Shown here piece by piece: positions 1 through 7,733 of a DNA stretch of 64,000 bases. The notes under the pieces are model-generated. The model did not search any database and was not told the DNA's origin. It saw nothing but the letters and a program-made list of their open reading frames with translations. The stretch is from contig JAEEJZ010000047.1 in assembly GCA_016282145.1 (NCBI GenBank), positions 17,136-81,135 on the forward strand, in the 5' to 3' direction. The position numbers and the translations under genes were made by a program. Numbering within the stretch: the stretch's first letter is position 1; every line of letters begins with the position of its first letter. Source of the stretch: Bacteroidales bacterium (GTDB lineage: Bacteria > Bacteroidota > Bacteroidia > Bacteroidales > UBA932).

Positions 1-1599
1 GCACTGAATCTCAATTTCTCCAACTACGGCTGCGACCAGAAGGTCATGTACCTGTCCATTCTGCGTGCTTCCGCCGATGCGGCGAAGCGGCATGGACTCG
101 AACTGGTACCCTGCGGCACCGCCATGCAGAATTACCGGGCCACCTGGTACCGGGACAATGTCAACCGGGACGGCTATCATCTGAACCTGGTGGGACGCTA
201 CATCGCGGCGGCCACCTGGTACTGTGTCCTGAGCGGAAGGGATGTCCGCGGCAATGCCTATATGCCGCTCCATCTGACGCCCGGGCAGGTAAAGGCGGCG
301 CAGGAATCGGCTGCGGCTGCGGTGGCCGATCCCGATACGGTGACGGACTTCGGCATGCGCTCGAACAGCATCAATTACGACGAAGCGGCGGTCCCTGCCT
401 ACAAGCTGCCCGAACTGATGCGTTATGCCGACGGCTCGAAGGTGAAGGGACGCGACGGCTGGGAATCGCGCCGCCGAGCGGAGATCTATGCCCTCTTCGA
501 GCGGGAAATGTTCGGCCGGGCCCCGGCCGGCCCGGATACGCTCAAGACGAAAATGAAGGAAAGTGCCGGCGAGGTGCTGGGAGGCCTGGCGAACCGCAAG
601 CAGGTCCGCCTCGATTTGGGCCTGGGCCGGTGGATGGACCTGCTGATTTACACGCCTGCCGGGGCAACTTGTCCCGTCCCTGCCTTTCTGGGTATCAATT
701 TTTTCGGTAATTCCAGCATTGTCGCCGACGAGGCGGTGTGGAGACTGGAGCCGGAGACGATGCAGCGGCGTTATGGCGCCTATCCCGGCATCGACCGCAA
801 TAAAGTGGAAAGCCGCAGTGCCCGCGGGGCACAGGCTTCACGCTGGCCGCTGGAACGGATTCTCGAAGCGGGCTATGCCGTGGTGACCTTCTACAACGGC
901 GATCTCGACCCGGATTTTGACGACGGCTTCCGCAACGGCATCCAGTCCCGGCATTACAAGAAAGGACAGCATTATCCCGAGCCCGACGAATGGGGGACCC
1001 TGGCCGCCTGGGCCTGGGGCCTGAGCCGTGCGCTCGATTACCTGGAGGAAGAACCTTCCGTGGATGCGTCCCGCGTGGCCGTTTTCGGACATTCCCGGAT
1101 GGGGAAGGCGGCCCTTTGGGCGGCCGCTTCCGACCCGCGTTTCGCCCTGGTGATTTCCAATGAGTCCGGTTGCGGCGGCGCCGCACTTTCCCGTCGGGCC
1201 TATGGCGAGACGGTGGAGATCATCAATCGCAGTTTTCCGCACTGGTTCTGCGAAAATTTCAAGAAATACGCCGGGAAGGAGCAGTTGCTGCCCTTCGACC
1301 AGCACGAACTCCTCGCACTCATCGCCCCGCGCCCGCTCTATGTCGCCAGTGCTTCGCTGGACCGCTGGTCGGATCCCAAGGGGGAATTCCTCTCCGCGGT
1401 GGCGGCCTCGCAGGCCTACGGGCTCTATGGCTATAAAGCCCTGAAAGGGGCGAAGATGCCTGCGCCCGGACAGTCCCTTGTCTCCGACCGGATGGCCTAT
1501 CACCTTCGGGAAGGGAAACACGAGATTACCCTTTTCGACTGGGAACATTATCTTGCTTTTGCCGATAGATTCTTAAAAAATAAAAAATGTTTGAAGTAG
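1..1599 (+). CDS. DUF4886/SGNH-CE15 glucuronoyl esterase fusion (5' end missing)
   Basis: The reading frame is open from the first base, so the start lies upstream of the window. The first ~95 visible residues resemble the C-terminal part of DUF4886 (SGNH-like) proteins, including a NRDGYHLN stretch that would carry the catalytic His. The rest resembles CE15 4-O-methyl-glucuronoyl methylesterases: a GHSRMGK nucleophile elbow (the family usually has GCSRxGK), an FFGN stretch that may form the oxyanion region, and a C-terminal YHLREGKHEITLFDW block with the catalytic His. CE15 enzymes cleave esters between glucuronic acid on xylan and lignin alcohols. The export signal would be in the missing part. 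The 3' end overlaps the next gene by 13 bp. The CE15 call is firm; the DUF4886 call rests on the visible tail only. Confidence 0.85.
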   Translation, partial: ALNLNFSNYGCDQKVMYLSILRASADAAKRHGLELVPCGTAMQNYRATWYRDNVNRDGYHLNLVGRYIAAATWYCVLSGRDVRGNAYMPLHLTPGQVKAAQESAAAAVADPDTVTDFGMRSNSINYDEAAVPAYKLPELMRYADGSKVKGRDGWESRRRAEIYALFEREMFGRAPAGPDTLKTKMKESAGEVLGGLANRKQVRLDLGLGRWMDLLIYTPAGATCPVPAFLGINFFGNSSIVADEAVWRLEPETMQRRYGAYPGIDRNKVESRSARGAQASRWPLERILEAGYAVVTFYNGDLDPDFDDGFRNGIQSRHYKKGQHYPEPDEWGTLAAWAWGLSRALDYLEEEPSVDASRVAVFGHSRMGKAALWAAASDPRFALVISNESGCGGAALSRRAYGETVEIINRSFPHWFCENFKKYAGKEQLLPFDQHELLALIAPRPLYVASASLDRWSDPKGEFLSAVAASQAYGLYGYKALKGAKMPAPGQSLVSDRMAYHLREGKHEITLFDWEHYLAFADRFLKNKKCLK

Positions 1600-2447
1600 T
1601 AAAAAAGGAAATGCTGACTCCGACGATTTGTCGGATGAAGGTTTCAGCCCCGAGGCTCGCCGCAGCGGCCCGTCCCGGCCAGTTCCTCATCGTCCGGGCG
1701 GACGAGAAAGGAGAGCGTATTCCGCTGACCATCAGTGATTATGATGCCGAGGCGGGAACCGTTACCATCGTGACCCAGCAGATCGGTGCCTCTTCTGCGG
1801 ACATCATCGCCTTCGAAGAGGGCGAGTGCTTTGCCGACGTGGTCGGCCCGCTCGGTCTTCCTTCCGAGTTTGTGGAGTTCTCCCCGGAGAAACTCTCTTC
1901 CATGCGCTACATCTTCATCGCCGGCGGCGTGGGTACCGCTCCGGTCTATCCGCAGGCGAAATGGCTGCACGCGCACGGTGCGAAGGTGGATGTGATTATC
2001 GGCGCCAAGACCAAGGACCTGCTGATCTACAAGGAGGAAATGGAAGCGGTGAGCGATAATGTCTTCATCTGCACCGATGATGGTTCCGAGGGCTTCCACG
2101 GCATGGTGACCGCGCTGCTGGAGAAACTCGTCGCCGAGGGGCACGAATACAACCAGGCGGTGGCCATCGGCCCGATGATCATGATGAAATTCACCACCCT
2201 GACCTGCAAGAAACTCGGTCTGCCCGTCATCGTGAGCCTGAACACCCTGATGGTGGACGGCACCGGTATGTGCGGGGCCTGCCGCGTGAGCGTAGGCGGA
2301 AAAACCCGCTTCGCCTGCGTCGAGGGACCGGAATTCGACGGTTACGAGGTCGATTTCGACGAAGCGATGCGCCGTCAGGGACAGTACAGGGCCGAGGAAG
2401 CCGAGGCCAATGAAAAACACGTTTGTAAAATAGGGAGGGGCAAATAA
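1587..2447 (+). CDS. nfnA: NfnA-like FAD/NAD(P)- and 2Fe-2S-binding subunit
   Basis: This 286-residue protein has the ferredoxin-NADP reductase fold of the dihydroorotate/sulfide dehydrogenase subunit family. It shows an N-terminal FAD-binding barrel (RPGQFLIVR), an NAD-binding part starting near residue 110 (IAGGVGTAPVYP), and a C-terminal 2Fe-2S cluster motif (GTGMCGACRVSVGG, then FAC). In NfnAB this subunit oxidises NADH and, with NfnB, reversibly couples NADH and reduced ferredoxin to NADPH in the cytoplasm. The ATG lies inside the 3' end of the CE15 gene, and the stop shares one base with the start of the next gene, so the pair should be translationally coupled. An alternative reading is the small subunit of an NADPH-dependent glutamate synthase-like complex. 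Confidence 0.85.
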   Translation: MFEVVKKEMLTPTICRMKVSAPRLAAAARPGQFLIVRADEKGERIPLTISDYDAEAGTVTIVTQQIGASSADIIAFEEGECFADVVGPLGLPSEFVEFSPEKLSSMRYIFIAGGVGTAPVYPQAKWLHAHGAKVDVIIGAKTKDLLIYKEEMEAVSDNVFICTDDGSEGFHGMVTALLEKLVAEGHEYNQAVAIGPMIMMKFTTLTCKKLGLPVIVSLNTLMVDGTGMCGACRVSVGGKTRFACVEGPEFDGYEVDFDEAMRRQGQYRAEEAEANEKHVCKIGRGK

Positions 2448-3832
2448 TGGCAAACAAGATTCCCAGGGTTCCCGTCCGGGAACAGGACCCGCTGGTACGG
2501 GCCAAGAACTTTGAAGAGGTCTGTTACGGATACAATGTCGAAGAAGCGCAGTTGGAGGCTTCCCGCTGCCTGCATTGCAAGAATCCGCGCTGCGTGGGCG
2601 CCTGCCCCGTGAATATCCAGATTCCCGAATTCATCGGGAAGGTGCTGGCGGGCGATTTCCGCGGTGCTGCCGGCATCATCGCCGAAGATTCTTCGCTGCC
2701 TGCCGTCTGCGGACGCGTCTGCCCGCAGGAGTCCCAGTGCGAGGGCAGTTGCATCCTCGGCATCAAGGGCGAGCCGGTGGCCATCGGCAAACTGGAAAGG
2801 TTCGTTGCGGACTGGAGTCACGCGAACGGCGGTTCCGGTGCGACCGTCCCTGCCCCCAACGGGCACAAGGTGGCGGTGGTAGGTTCCGGCCCTGCCGGTC
2901 TGGCCTGCGCCTCCGACCTGGCGAAGTGGGGCTACAGCGTCACCATTTTCGAGGCCCTGCACAAGGCCGGCGGCGTGTTGGAATACGGTATCCCCGAATT
3001 CCGTCTGCCCAAGGAGAAGGTGCTCGCCAAGGAACTGGAAGAGGTGGGGCGTCTGGGCGTGAAGATCGAGACGGACGTCATCATCGGGCGTACCGTGACG
3101 ATTGACGAGCTGATGGACAAGGAAGGCTTCGAGGCCGTGTTTATCGGCTCCGGTGCCGGTCTTCCCAAGTTCATGGGCATTCCCGGCGAGAATTTGAACG
3201 GCGTATTCTCCGCCAACGAGTTCCTGACCCGCAACAACCTGATGAAGGCGTTCCGCGAGGATTATCTCACTCCTATCCACGCCGGCAAGAAGGTCTGTGT
3301 CGTGGGTGGGGGCAACGTGGCGATGGATGCCGCCCGTACCGCCCTGCGTCTGGGCGCCGAGGTGCACGTCGTGTACCGCCGTACCGAGGTGGAACTTCCC
3401 GCCCGTGTGGAGGAAGTGCATCACGCCAAGCAGGAAGGCATCGTCTTCGATATGCTCACCAACCCGGTGGAGGTGCTGGGCGACGAGAAAGGCTGGGTGC
3501 GCGCCCTCAAGTGCGTGCGGATGAAGCTCGGCGATCCCGATGAGAGCGGCCGCCGCAGTCCGGTTCCCGTGGAAGGCTCCGAGTTCGAGATCCCTACCGA
3601 GACCGTCATCATGGCCCTCGGAACCTCGCCGAACCCTCTGATTTCCAAAACGACGTCCGGGCTGGACGTGACGCGGCGGGGCTGTCTCGTCGCAGACGAG
3701 ACCGGCGCCACGACCCGCAGGGGCGTGTTCGCCGGCGGTGACGCCGTCACCGGCGCCGCCACGGTCATCCTCGCCATGGGCGCCGGCCGTACCGCCGCCA
3801 AGGCCATCGACGAATACATCAAGGCGCTGTAA
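2447..3832 (+). CDS. nfnB: NfnB / GltA-like NADPH-dependent oxidoreductase subunit
   Basis: This 461-residue protein is of the glutamate synthase small-subunit/NfnB type. The N-terminal part carries two Cys clusters for 4Fe-4S centres (CLHCKNPRCVGACPV and CGRVCPQESQCEGSC). Two dinucleotide-binding Rossmann motifs follow: VVGSGPAGLACASDLAKWG near residue 142 for FAD and VVGGGNVAMDAARTA near 285 for NADPH. Length and order match the family. It starts in the TAATG overlap with the preceding gene. These proteins are often labelled 'homotetrameric glutamate synthase GltA', but the adjacent NfnA-like partner makes an NfnAB transhydrogenase the better reading. The stop codon sits in the loop of a terminator hairpin. 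Confidence 0.87.
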   Translation: MANKIPRVPVREQDPLVRAKNFEEVCYGYNVEEAQLEASRCLHCKNPRCVGACPVNIQIPEFIGKVLAGDFRGAAGIIAEDSSLPAVCGRVCPQESQCEGSCILGIKGEPVAIGKLERFVADWSHANGGSGATVPAPNGHKVAVVGSGPAGLACASDLAKWGYSVTIFEALHKAGGVLEYGIPEFRLPKEKVLAKELEEVGRLGVKIETDVIIGRTVTIDELMDKEGFEAVFIGSGAGLPKFMGIPGENLNGVFSANEFLTRNNLMKAFREDYLTPIHAGKKVCVVGGGNVAMDAARTALRLGAEVHVVYRRTEVELPARVEEVHHAKQEGIVFDMLTNPVEVLGDEKGWVRALKCVRMKLGDPDESGRRSPVPVEGSEFEIPTETVIMALGTSPNPLISKTTSGLDVTRRGCLVADETGATTRRGVFAGGDAVTGAATVILAMGAGRTAAKAIDEYIKAL

Positions 3833-3850
3833 GGCGCCTTGATTATTTTT
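3821..3850 (+). terminator. intrinsic terminator after nfnB
   Basis: A 7-bp perfect stem (AAGGCGC at 3821-3827, GCGCCTT at 3834-3840) with a 6-base loop containing the nfnB stop is followed by GATTATTTTTTAT. It separates the Nfn pair from the oppositely oriented fecR gene. Confidence 0.75.
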
Positions 3851-4851
3851 TATCGGCGATCCTTCCGGAGGAAGACCTCGGTTCCGTTGATGTCGTACTG
3901 CAGCATCGAAGAGAAACGGATGAGGTCGAGTACACGGGTGATGGACTCGGTCGTGAAGGTAGCGGTCAGCCGGTAGTTCAGAATATCCGGGTCCGCAACA
4001 TGCACGTGGACACCGTACCAGCGTTCCAGCTGCTTGACAATCTCCGGCATGGGAGTATTGTTGAAGATCAGTTCCCCGTTCACCCAGGCGGTATTGAGCT
4101 GGACATTGGCCTTCTTGATTTCCGCCTTGGCCAGCAGGGGAGCTTCGTTGTCTTCCTGCGGGGCGGCGACCTTTATCTCCTGGAGCGGACGGATGACACG
4201 TTCAGAGCCCGATTTCTCCTCCTTGACGACGACCTTGCCCTCAATCAGGGTAAGTTTCACTTCGCCGTCATTGTCATAGGCGGAAAGGTCGAAGGTCGTT
4301 CCCAGGACCTTTATGATAACGCCCTTGGAGGTATGGATGTTCATGGGCCAGTCCTCGAAATGCCGGATCTCGAAGTATCCCTCTCCGGAAAGGAACAATT
4401 CCCTGGAATCCGCCTCGAAGCGGGAGGGGACCGTCAGGGAGGAAGCCCCGTTCAGTCGTACGATGGAACTGTCCGGGAGCATGATCAGGCCCTTGGTGCC
4501 GGGGTTGGCGTAATAGGTGACACTGGAGGAGGCCTGCTGTTTGAGCACCTCCACCTGATGGGAGGCGTCCGCATAGCGGGTCTCTGCCTTATTCTTGGAA
4601 ATCAGCAGCCAGCCGGATACGATCAGCAGTGGCAATATGCCTGCCAGCGCGAAGTTCACGACGACCTGGCGTACCATCTGTCGCCGGTCGGGCAATATCT
4701 TGTTCGGCATTCCGGAGAAAACGTACTGTGCCCTGAGCGCAGCGAATCTCTCCAGATTCTCCGGGCTTTCTTTAATCCACGATACGACTTGCCGGCGCTC
4801 GTTCTTGCCGGCCTTATCCATAACGTATCTGCGAAGTAGTCTATCGTCCAT
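3850..4851 (-). CDS. FecR-family anti-sigma factor
   Basis: This 333-residue inner-membrane regulator has a short cytoplasmic N-terminal part of about 60 residues that would bind the sigma factor and one transmembrane helix at about 64-85 (LAGILPLLIVSGWLLI). Its periplasmic FecR domain includes KGVIIKVLGTTFDLSAY near the middle. A C-terminal DUF4974-like domain follows (ELIFNNTPMPEIVKQLERWY). In this family the periplasmic part senses the STN domain of a TonB-dependent receptor and then releases the ECF sigma factor. It starts 2 bp after the sigma factor gene, so the two are co-translated. The obvious partner receptor is the STN-SusC at 7734. Confidence 0.92.
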   Translation of the reverse strand: MDDRLLRRYVMDKAGKNERRQVVSWIKESPENLERFAALRAQYVFSGMPNKILPDRRQMVRQVVVNFALAGILPLLIVSGWLLISKNKAETRYADASHQVEVLKQQASSSVTYYANPGTKGLIMLPDSSIVRLNGASSLTVPSRFEADSRELFLSGEGYFEIRHFEDWPMNIHTSKGVIIKVLGTTFDLSAYDNDGEVKLTLIEGKVVVKEEKSGSERVIRPLQEIKVAAPQEDNEAPLLAKAEIKKANVQLNTAWVNGELIFNNTPMPEIVKQLERWYGVHVHVADPDILNYRLTATFTTESITRVLDLIRFSSMLQYDINGTEVFLRKDRR

Positions 4852-4853
4852 TA

Positions 4854-5462
4854 TTATTCCTTTACGGGATGACCCGCATATGAATTGTTTTCACTTCGTC
4901 CTAACCTGAGCCGGAGTGCTTTCAGCGTAATGCTGATATGATACTCCACAACCTTGGTCGTAATGCCGAGTTTTGCGGCAATCTTGCCATAGGTAAGCCC
5001 TTCCTGCCTGCTCATCCGGAAGGTGTTGACCACCTTTTCCGGGAGCGACAGATATACTCTCTCTACGAATTCCCGGAGTTCGAGGGCATTGATTTCCTCC
5101 TCTACCGAAGGGGAACTCAGCGCCAGCGAAGAAATCAGGTTCTCCGATTCCTGCAGGGAACAGTCCTTCAGCCGTTTCGCGTTATCCCTGAGATAGTTGA
5201 GTGACTTGTTCCGGGCTATGGTATAGAGATACGAGCGGAAATTGCGATACGGGTCCAGGCTGTCACGGCTTTCCCAAATGGCGAGCATCGTCTCCTGAAC
5301 GATATCTTCCGCGTCGAGTTTGTTCTTTGTGTAACTGTTGACGAAATAAATCAGGTTGTTGTATTCCGCACGATATACCGAACGGAACACGTCCTCACTC
5401 CCCGCCTTGATGGCAAGGGTGATTTCGCGCATCCTTTCGAGTATGTCGTCTCTTTGTTGCAT
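4854..5462 (-). CDS. ECF RNA polymerase sigma-70 factor
   Basis: This 202-residue sigma factor contains only regions 2 and 4. Region 2 includes NKLDAEDIVQETMLAIWE and the helix FRSYLYTIARNKSLNYLR. Region 4 includes LPEKVVNTFRMSRQEGLTYGKI followed by the HTH AKLGITTKVVEYHISITLKAL. Bacteroidota PUL-associated ECF factors have this form and activate their own susCD genes when released by FecR. It lies 13 bp downstream of the GH3 gene on the same strand and directly before fecR. The likely transcript is GH3-sigma-FecR, although an internal promoter cannot be excluded. Confidence 0.93.
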   Translation of the reverse strand: MQQRDDILERMREITLAIKAGSEDVFRSVYRAEYNNLIYFVNSYTKNKLDAEDIVQETMLAIWESRDSLDPYRNFRSYLYTIARNKSLNYLRDNAKRLKDCSLQESENLISSLALSSPSVEEEINALELREFVERVYLSLPEKVVNTFRMSRQEGLTYGKIAAKLGITTKVVEYHISITLKALRLRLGRSENNSYAGHPVKE

Positions 5463-5475
5463 GCTGTAAATATCG

Positions 5476-7626
5476 TCAATTTCTCTTGAATTCCATCATA
5501 AGGCGGGGCTTTTCTGCCTCTGCACCGATGCTAAGCGTGTATTTCCCACGGGCAATCTGCCATTCCCCGGCCTCTTCGTTAAAGGAAGCAAAGGCCTCTG
5601 CCGGCAGTTCCACGCGCACGATCTCGCTTTCTCCCGGAGAAAGCATCCGGGTCTTTCCGAAGGCCTTGAGTTCCAAGGCGGGCTTGTCCAACCCTCCGGA
5701 GGGCGCGGTGAGGTAAATCCCGTAAGCCTCTTTCCCGGGCACGGCGCCGGTATTCCGGACCGTAAAGGAAACGCTGACGCTTTTCTTGCCGGCCTTGACC
5801 TTGGGCATCGCGTACTCGAAAGTGGTATAACTGAGTCCGTAGCCGAAGGGATATGATACCTTCACGCCCTTTGTACAATAGTATCGATAGCCAACGTAGA
5901 TGTCCTCCGCGTAGTCCGTAAAATCGTAATTCTTTCCCTCCTCCGGATGCTCGAAGGGGAAGTTGTAGGCTGAAGGACAGTCGAAATAATCCACGGGGAA
6001 ACTGACGGCCAGCCTTCCGGAAGGATTGGCTTTCCCGGTCAGCAGGTCGCAGACGGCCGTGCCGCCTTCCTGGCCGGGGAGCCAGACATTGAGGATGGCG
6101 TCCGGCTGGTCCTTCCAGGTTTCGGTTTCGATGATCCCCGCAAGGTTCAGCACGAGGGCTACCTGCTTGCCTTTCGCGTGGAAGGCTTCGCAGACCATCG
6201 AGATAAGTTCCTTTTCCGTATCGCTGAGGTAATAATCGTCCTGAAGGTTCCGGTCTTTCCCTTCCTCTGCCGTGCGGCCGATGGTAATGACGGCATAATC
6301 ATTCCGTTCCGCCGCCTTATCGATAAGACTGCGCCGCAATTCCAACTCCGGCAGCAGCGGCAGGCCGATATGGACCTTTATTTTCTCGTTATAGGCGATA
6401 TCGGCGGAAGCAAAAGCCACATACTTGCGGTACAGGTCTTCCAGTTCCGCATCCGCGGCGATGCCGGCTTCCCGGAATGCGTCGATGAGCTGAATGACGT
6501 GGGGACAGACCACGAAGGCCGAGCCGGAGCCCACCGCCACCAAATCGTAGGAGCGGACGCCGAAGAGCGCCGCCGTGCCTTTCGCCGCCAGGGGAAGCAT
6601 CCCCTCGTTCTTCAGGAGTACGGCACTTTCGCAGGCCACCCGCTTCGAAAGGGAGGCTCCGCGCTTCAGGTCAGGCGCCTTGTTCTTGCTGCCATGCCAG
6701 GTCCTTTGGCCGAGTTGGATGACCTTGGAGCAGGCCCTGTCCAGATCGGCAATGTCAATGCGGCCGTTCCGGACGCCTTCGACGATATCCTGCACCTGAT
6801 TGTCGCTGCCGGGCATGAAGAGGTCGTTGCCTGCGTGCAGCTGCGCTGCCGTATTGTGCGGCACTATGCTCCAGTCCGTCATCACCAGTCCGTCATACCC
6901 CCATTCTCCGCGCAGGACAGCCGAAATCAGCCAGGGGTTTTCCTGTACGGGGAGGCCGTTCAGGCTGTTATAGGCGGTCATAATGGTCCAGGGAGAGGCC
7001 TCCTTGACGCAGATTTCGAAGCCTTTCAGATAGATTTCCCGGAGGGCCCGCATGCTCACCAGAGCATTGTTGTGTCCACGGTTCGTTTCCTGATTGTTGC
7101 AAATGAAATGCTTGACGGAAGTGCCGATACCGTTGCCCTGAACTCCGTTCACGTAAGCGGCGCCGATGTTGCCCGCAATGACGGGATCTTCCGAATAATA
7201 TTCAAAATTGCGGCCGCAGAGCGGATTGCGGATGATGTTGATTCCCGGCGCCAGCAATACATTAATATTATAGCGCAGCGCCTCGTATCCGGCAACCGTG
7301 CCCACCTCCTTGGCCAGCGCGGTATCCCAGGACGAAGCCAGGGCCATGCTGGAAGGGAAAGCCGTCGCCCGGTCCTTCTCCCTGCGGCTGAGGTGCACTC
7401 CGGAAGAGCCGTCAGCCAGTGCAAGGGTGGGTATCCCGTAAGAAGGGAAGGGAGCCGTCCGGGCGCAGATGCCCTTGTTGGTAGGGGGGAAGTCGCTTCT
7501 TTTGATACCTACGACGCATCTGGCCTTCTCTTCCAGGGTCATTTTCCCTACGATGGACTGCGCTCCCGACGGGAAACAATACCCAAGGGACAAACATAGG
7601 AAAAAAAGCAGCGTTCTTATCTTCAT
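5476..7626 (-). CDS. GH3 beta-glycosidase, secreted
   Basis: This 716-residue glycoside hydrolase family 3 enzyme has an N-terminal signal peptide ending near SGAQ. The TIM-barrel domain shows the KHF and NNQE motifs (SVKHFICNNQETNR) and the nucleophile Asp in VMTDWS near residue 249. A second alpha/beta sandwich domain (YAVITIGRTAEEGKDR) and a C-terminal fibronectin-III-like domain (YPFGYGLSYTTFEY) follow. The family releases terminal beta-linked glucose or xylose; the exact sugar cannot be read here. It is divergent from susC across 107 bp and leads the operon that also encodes the sigma and anti-sigma factors, so the regulators may be induced together with the enzyme. Confidence 0.93.
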   Translation of the reverse strand: MKIRTLLFFLCLSLGYCFPSGAQSIVGKMTLEEKARCVVGIKRSDFPPTNKGICARTAPFPSYGIPTLALADGSSGVHLSRREKDRATAFPSSMALASSWDTALAKEVGTVAGYEALRYNINVLLAPGINIIRNPLCGRNFEYYSEDPVIAGNIGAAYVNGVQGNGIGTSVKHFICNNQETNRGHNNALVSMRALREIYLKGFEICVKEASPWTIMTAYNSLNGLPVQENPWLISAVLRGEWGYDGLVMTDWSIVPHNTAAQLHAGNDLFMPGSDNQVQDIVEGVRNGRIDIADLDRACSKVIQLGQRTWHGSKNKAPDLKRGASLSKRVACESAVLLKNEGMLPLAAKGTAALFGVRSYDLVAVGSGSAFVVCPHVIQLIDAFREAGIAADAELEDLYRKYVAFASADIAYNEKIKVHIGLPLLPELELRRSLIDKAAERNDYAVITIGRTAEEGKDRNLQDDYYLSDTEKELISMVCEAFHAKGKQVALVLNLAGIIETETWKDQPDAILNVWLPGQEGGTAVCDLLTGKANPSGRLAVSFPVDYFDCPSAYNFPFEHPEEGKNYDFTDYAEDIYVGYRYYCTKGVKVSYPFGYGLSYTTFEYAMPKVKAGKKSVSVSFTVRNTGAVPGKEAYGIYLTAPSGGLDKPALELKAFGKTRMLSPGESEIVRVELPAEAFASFNEEAGEWQIARGKYTLSIGAEAEKPRLMMEFKRN

Positions 7627-7733
7627 ACCTTATAATACACTTGAGGGGAGAAAAGCCCTGAAATCTCCGCATAAATCGGGGATTCTTCCCAAAATCGTGT
7701 ATATAAATGTGAAAAGTATTACAAAGACCCTTT
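7627..7733. promoter_or_regulatory. divergent promoter region between GH3 and susC
   Basis: This is the 107-bp AT-rich gap between two divergent start codons. Each direction carries a GTGTAT box followed by A/T: 7635-7640 on the minus strand, 8 bp from the GH3 start, and 7697-7702 on the plus strand, 31 bp from the susC start. Neither is a perfect TAnnTTTG box. A target site for the nearby ECF sigma factor is plausible but not shown. Confidence 0.4.

Noticed and set aside
2447..3832. Classical glutamate synthase small subunit
   Set aside because: No large GltB-type subunit is nearby, and the adjacent NfnA-like partner fits an NfnAB pair better.
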